A DNA stretch of 15,779 bases from Bacteroidota bacterium (lineage in GTDB: Bacteria; Bacteroidota; Bacteroidia; Chitinophagales; Saprospiraceae). Each line of letters starts with the position of its first letter. Positions within the stretch are counted from its first letter, which is position 1. Below, piece after piece: positions 13,052-15,779 of the stretch. The position numbers and the translations under genes are program-made. The stretch spans positions 1 through 15,779 of the forward strand of contig JAJRUR010000339.1 in assembly GCA_024277695.1 (NCBI GenBank), read 5' to 3'. The notes under the pieces are model-generated. The model had not been told where the DNA came from. It worked only from the letters and a program-made list of their open reading frames with translations, and did not search any database.

Positions 13052-15779
13052 ATGAAAACCGTATTAGGACTGGATCTGGGGACGAATAGTATTGGGTGGG
13101 CAGTAGTTAGACAAAACTTAGACCAAAAACAAGGAGCGATTCTCGGGATGGGCAGCAGAATCATACCGATGACACAAGATGTTTTAGGAAAATTTGAGAG
13201 TGGGCAATCCGTCTCGGCGACTGCCGAAAGAACCGGATATAGAGGCATAAGGCGATTGTATCAACGTGCTAATCTTAGAAGGGATAGGCTCCATCGCGTA
13301 TTGAATCTTCTGGGGTATTTGCCGGAGCACTACCAAAAGAATATTGATTTTACGCACAAGCTAGGACAGTTTAGGCAAGAGACTAAACTCAATTATCGTC
13401 AAACTGCTGATGGCACTTATGCGTTTATCTTTAAAGCCTCTTTTGAAGAAATGACCAAGGATTTTGAAGGTCAAAAAATACCCTACGACTGGACGCTATA
13501 TTACTTGCGAAAAAAAGCATTATCTCAAAAAATAACTAAAGAAGAATTAGCCTGGCTCATATTAAATTTTAACCAAAAGAGAGGATATTATCAGTTAAGA
13601 GGAGATGAGCTAAGTAAGGAAGATGATAATAAAAATGAAAAATACTACAAACTAAAAGTGGTAGAAGTAAAAGCTACTGATGATAAAAACGCAAAAGGAA
13701 CTTGGTATCAAGTGGTTTTGGAAAATGGCTGGATCTACCCAAGACAAAGCAAAGAGCCATTGGATAACTGGCTTGGACGCTCCAAGGAGTTTATCGTTAC
13801 GGAGAAAATAAATAACGACGGAACGCTCAAAAGAACTTTTAGAGCACCAAAAGAAAACGATTGGGGGCTGATCAAAAAGAAAACTGAGCAAGAACTGGAT
13901 GATTATTTGGATCAGAATACTCAACATACAGTAGGTACGTATATATACGAGTGCTTATTAAAGAACCCTAACCAAAAAATACGGGGTAAACTTATCAAAA
14001 CCATAGAGCGAAAATACTACAAGCAAGAACTCGAAAAAATACTTGCCACACAACTCCAATTTCACTCTGAATTACAAAGTAAAGAGTTATATGACCGAGC
14101 GTTAAACGAATTGTATCCGCACAATGAGGCACATAAATCTAATATCCGACAGGAAGGATTTAAGTACCTATTTGTAGATGATATCATCTTCTATCAACGA
14201 CCGCTTAAAAGCAAAAAATCAACTATCAGCGGATGCCAGTACGAAACAAGGACCTATTGGAAAGAGTTCATTGATCAGAAAACGAAGGAAACAATAAGAG
14301 AAAAAATCGAGAACGAACCTATAAAGGCCATTCCGAAGTCGAATCCGATGTACCAAGAGTTCAGATTGTGGCAATGGCTGAAAAACCTGCGTATTTTTAA
14401 GAACCTTGAAGATGAAATTTTAGTGGATAAAGACATCACAGAAGAGTTATTGAAAACAGAGGAGGACTGGGCTGAATTATTTGACTTTTTGGATACAAGA
14501 AAAGAGATAAAACAAAGCCAACTTATGGCTTATTTCTTTAGAAAGAAGTCAGATAAAGAAAATCATAGATGGAATTATGTAGAGGATAAGACATATCCTA
14601 TGAATGAGACGAAAGCGCAAATGATCAGCCGCTTAAAAAAAGTATCCGGTATAGACCCGATAGCATTTCTATCCAAAAAAAGAGAAAATGAGTTGTGGCA
14701 TATCATCTATTCTGTTAAAGATACAGTACAATTTAAAAAAGCGTTAAGAACCTACGCTAAAAAATATGATTTGCCGGAGGACGAATTTGCAAATGCCTTT
14801 GAAAAACACCCACCATATAAAAACGATTACGGTGCCTACTCAGAGAAAGCAATCAAAAAACTTTTGCCATTGATGCGTACCGGCAAGTATTGGGACGAAA
14901 AAGCAATACCGCCTGGAGTAAAACAGCGTATTGATGACATTATGCAACGGGTACATGCCTTGGTCTTACCGGAAAATCCGACGGACAAACAAATCAAAGA
15001 AGCCTTTGATACCCATCAGGTAGCTGATGATGATATCCCAATCGCGGTAGTAAAAAGTTTTGTTCCATATATGCGTAAAAACCCTTACAAGCAACTCAAT
15101 ACATATCAAGCATGCTACGCCATTTATGATAGACATTCGGAAAGTGGTCAAACCAAATCTTGGAAACAACCGGAAGATATCGACAGATTCTTAAAAGAAT
15201 TTAAGCAACACTCTTTACGTAATCCCATCGTCGAGCAAGTCATAACCGAAACACTACGTACAGTCAGAGACATTTGGAAAAAATACGGAGATTTTGACGA
15301 AATTCATCTTGAGCTAGGCAGAGATTTGAAAAATTCAGCAGAAAAACGGAAGAAATTGACACAGCGTAATACCCAAAACCAAAATACAAACCATCGCATC
15401 AGATTATTGCTCCAAGAACTTGCAGATAAGGGAGCTAAACCTCATTCGCCGAGTCATCAAGAAATATTAAAAATTTATGAAGAAGGAGTATATCACAGCA
15501 TATCAAATATCGATAATGACATAGCAAAAATAAGAAATTCTAATGCGCCATCTTCTTCTGATATCAAAAAATACAAACTTTGGTTAGAACAAGGATACAA
15601 CTCTCCGTACACAGGAAAAGTAATACCCTTAAGCAAATTGTTTACTACGGATTATCAAATCGAGCATATCATACCGCAATCGCGATATTTTGATGATTCG
15701 ATGAGCAATAAGGTGATCTGTGAGAGCTATGTCAACGAGGATAAAGGAAATAAAACGGCTTATGAGTATATGCATGAAA
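13052..15779 (+). CDS. cas9: Type II-C CRISPR-associated endonuclease Cas9 (3' end outside window)
   Basis: An RNA-guided DNA endonuclease. 909 codons are present without a stop or frameshift, and the gene runs off the window. RuvC-I is VLGLDLGTNSIGWAVV with catalytic D8. The arginine-rich bridge helix follows at about 60-88 (RGIRRLYQRANLRRDRLHRV). YLRKKALSQKITKEELAWLI and LNFNQKRGYYQLRGD (about 151-185) are familiar from large Bacteroidota II-C Cas9s. The REC region runs to about 740. RuvC-II is EIHLELGRDLKNSAEKRKK with E754, matching SpCas9 E762. HNH contains YQIEHIIPQSRYFDDSMSNK, with catalytic H872, and N895 aligning without gaps to SpCas9 N863; the residue before the His is Glu (E871) rather than Asp. 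RuvC-III and the PAM-interacting domain lie beyond the window. HNH at residue 870 implies a full length near 1400. The start is fixed by the RuvC-I distance. Confidence 0.97.
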   Translation, partial: MKTVLGLDLGTNSIGWAVVRQNLDQKQGAILGMGSRIIPMTQDVLGKFESGQSVSATAERTGYRGIRRLYQRANLRRDRLHRVLNLLGYLPEHYQKNIDFTHKLGQFRQETKLNYRQTADGTYAFIFKASFEEMTKDFEGQKIPYDWTLYYLRKKALSQKITKEELAWLILNFNQKRGYYQLRGDELSKEDDNKNEKYYKLKVVEVKATDDKNAKGTWYQVVLENGWIYPRQSKEPLDNWLGRSKEFIVTEKINNDGTLKRTFRAPKENDWGLIKKKTEQELDDYLDQNTQHTVGTYIYECLLKNPNQKIRGKLIKTIERKYYKQELEKILATQLQFHSELQSKELYDRALNELYPHNEAHKSNIRQEGFKYLFVDDIIFYQRPLKSKKSTISGCQYETRTYWKEFIDQKTKETIREKIENEPIKAIPKSNPMYQEFRLWQWLKNLRIFKNLEDEILVDKDITEELLKTEEDWAELFDFLDTRKEIKQSQLMAYFFRKKSDKENHRWNYVEDKTYPMNETKAQMISRLKKVSGIDPIAFLSKKRENELWHIIYSVKDTVQFKKALRTYAKKYDLPEDEFANAFEKHPPYKNDYGAYSEKAIKKLLPLMRTGKYWDEKAIPPGVKQRIDDIMQRVHALVLPENPTDKQIKEAFDTHQVADDDIPIAVVKSFVPYMRKNPYKQLNTYQACYAIYDRHSESGQTKSWKQPEDIDRFLKEFKQHSLRNPIVEQVITETLRTVRDIWKKYGDFDEIHLELGRDLKNSAEKRKKLTQRNTQNQNTNHRIRLLLQELADKGAKPHSPSHQEILKIYEEGVYHSISNIDNDIAKIRNSNAPSSSDIKKYKLWLEQGYNSPYTGKVIPLSKLFTTDYQIEHIIPQSRYFDDSMSNKVICESYVNEDKGNKTAYEYMHE

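Noticed and set aside
12856..13089. Plus-strand open frame of 77 codons between the oar-like gene and cas9
   Set aside because: Its start lies in the terminator stem, it runs through the tracrRNA gene and both promoters, and it overlaps the cas9 start in another frame. The protein has no recognisable features.
13652..13927. Minus-strand open frames within cas9 (also 13030-13248 and 14966-15169)
   Set aside because: They lie wholly or largely within cas9, whose frame is intact and has known motifs.
12889..15779. CRISPR array in the window
   Set aside because: No regularly spaced repeats are seen; the only repeat-like sequence is the single anti-repeat.

Overview
The window looks like chromosomal DNA from a member of the Bacteroidota. 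Four independent signs agree. Several intergenic regions carry the phylum's -7 promoter box (TAnnTTTG). Starts are A-rich, without Shine-Dalgarno sequences. There is an Oar-like TonB-dependent outer-membrane protein with a carboxypeptidase-D-like N-terminal domain. The cas9 and tracrRNA are of the large Bacteroidota type II-C kind. I cannot place it below phylum level.

Left part (1-1222, + strand): a short non-coding stretch is followed by two overlapping genes of unknown function. One is a two-span membrane protein with a cytosolic, PH-like C-terminal domain; the other is a small secreted protein. They converge, with 16 bp between, on a leftward operon (7818-1239, - strand). That operon has the order tetR, tolC-type outer-membrane factor, lipoprotein membrane-fusion protein, RND permease. 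It is a complete tripartite efflux pump with its own repressor as first gene. The repressor's promoter has a near-leaderless start and two interleaved inverted repeats that are a good operator candidate.

Middle part (7872-9493, + strand): pyrR and pyrB overlap by 4 bp and are read from a strong-looking Bacteroidota promoter. The leader is only about 8 nt, so classical PyrR-dependent attenuation has no room. From 9672 to 12815 runs a stand-alone Oar-like TonB-dependent protein, closed by a textbook rho-independent terminator.

Right part (12889-15779): this is the left edge of a type II-C CRISPR-Cas locus. cas9 starts at 13052 and runs off the window after 909 codons. RuvC-I, the bridge helix, RuvC-II and the HNH catalytic residues are all visible and intact. 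The 163 bp between the Oar terminator and cas9 hold a tracrRNA gene on the opposite strand, with anti-repeat, the conserved Bacteroidota core and a terminator hairpin. It diverges from cas9, and the two promoters are interleaved: the candidate -33 element of cas9 lies inside the tracrRNA anti-repeat. cas1, cas2 and the array would be expected to the right, outside the window. Everything functional here is read from sequence and memory of the families; no database search was run.
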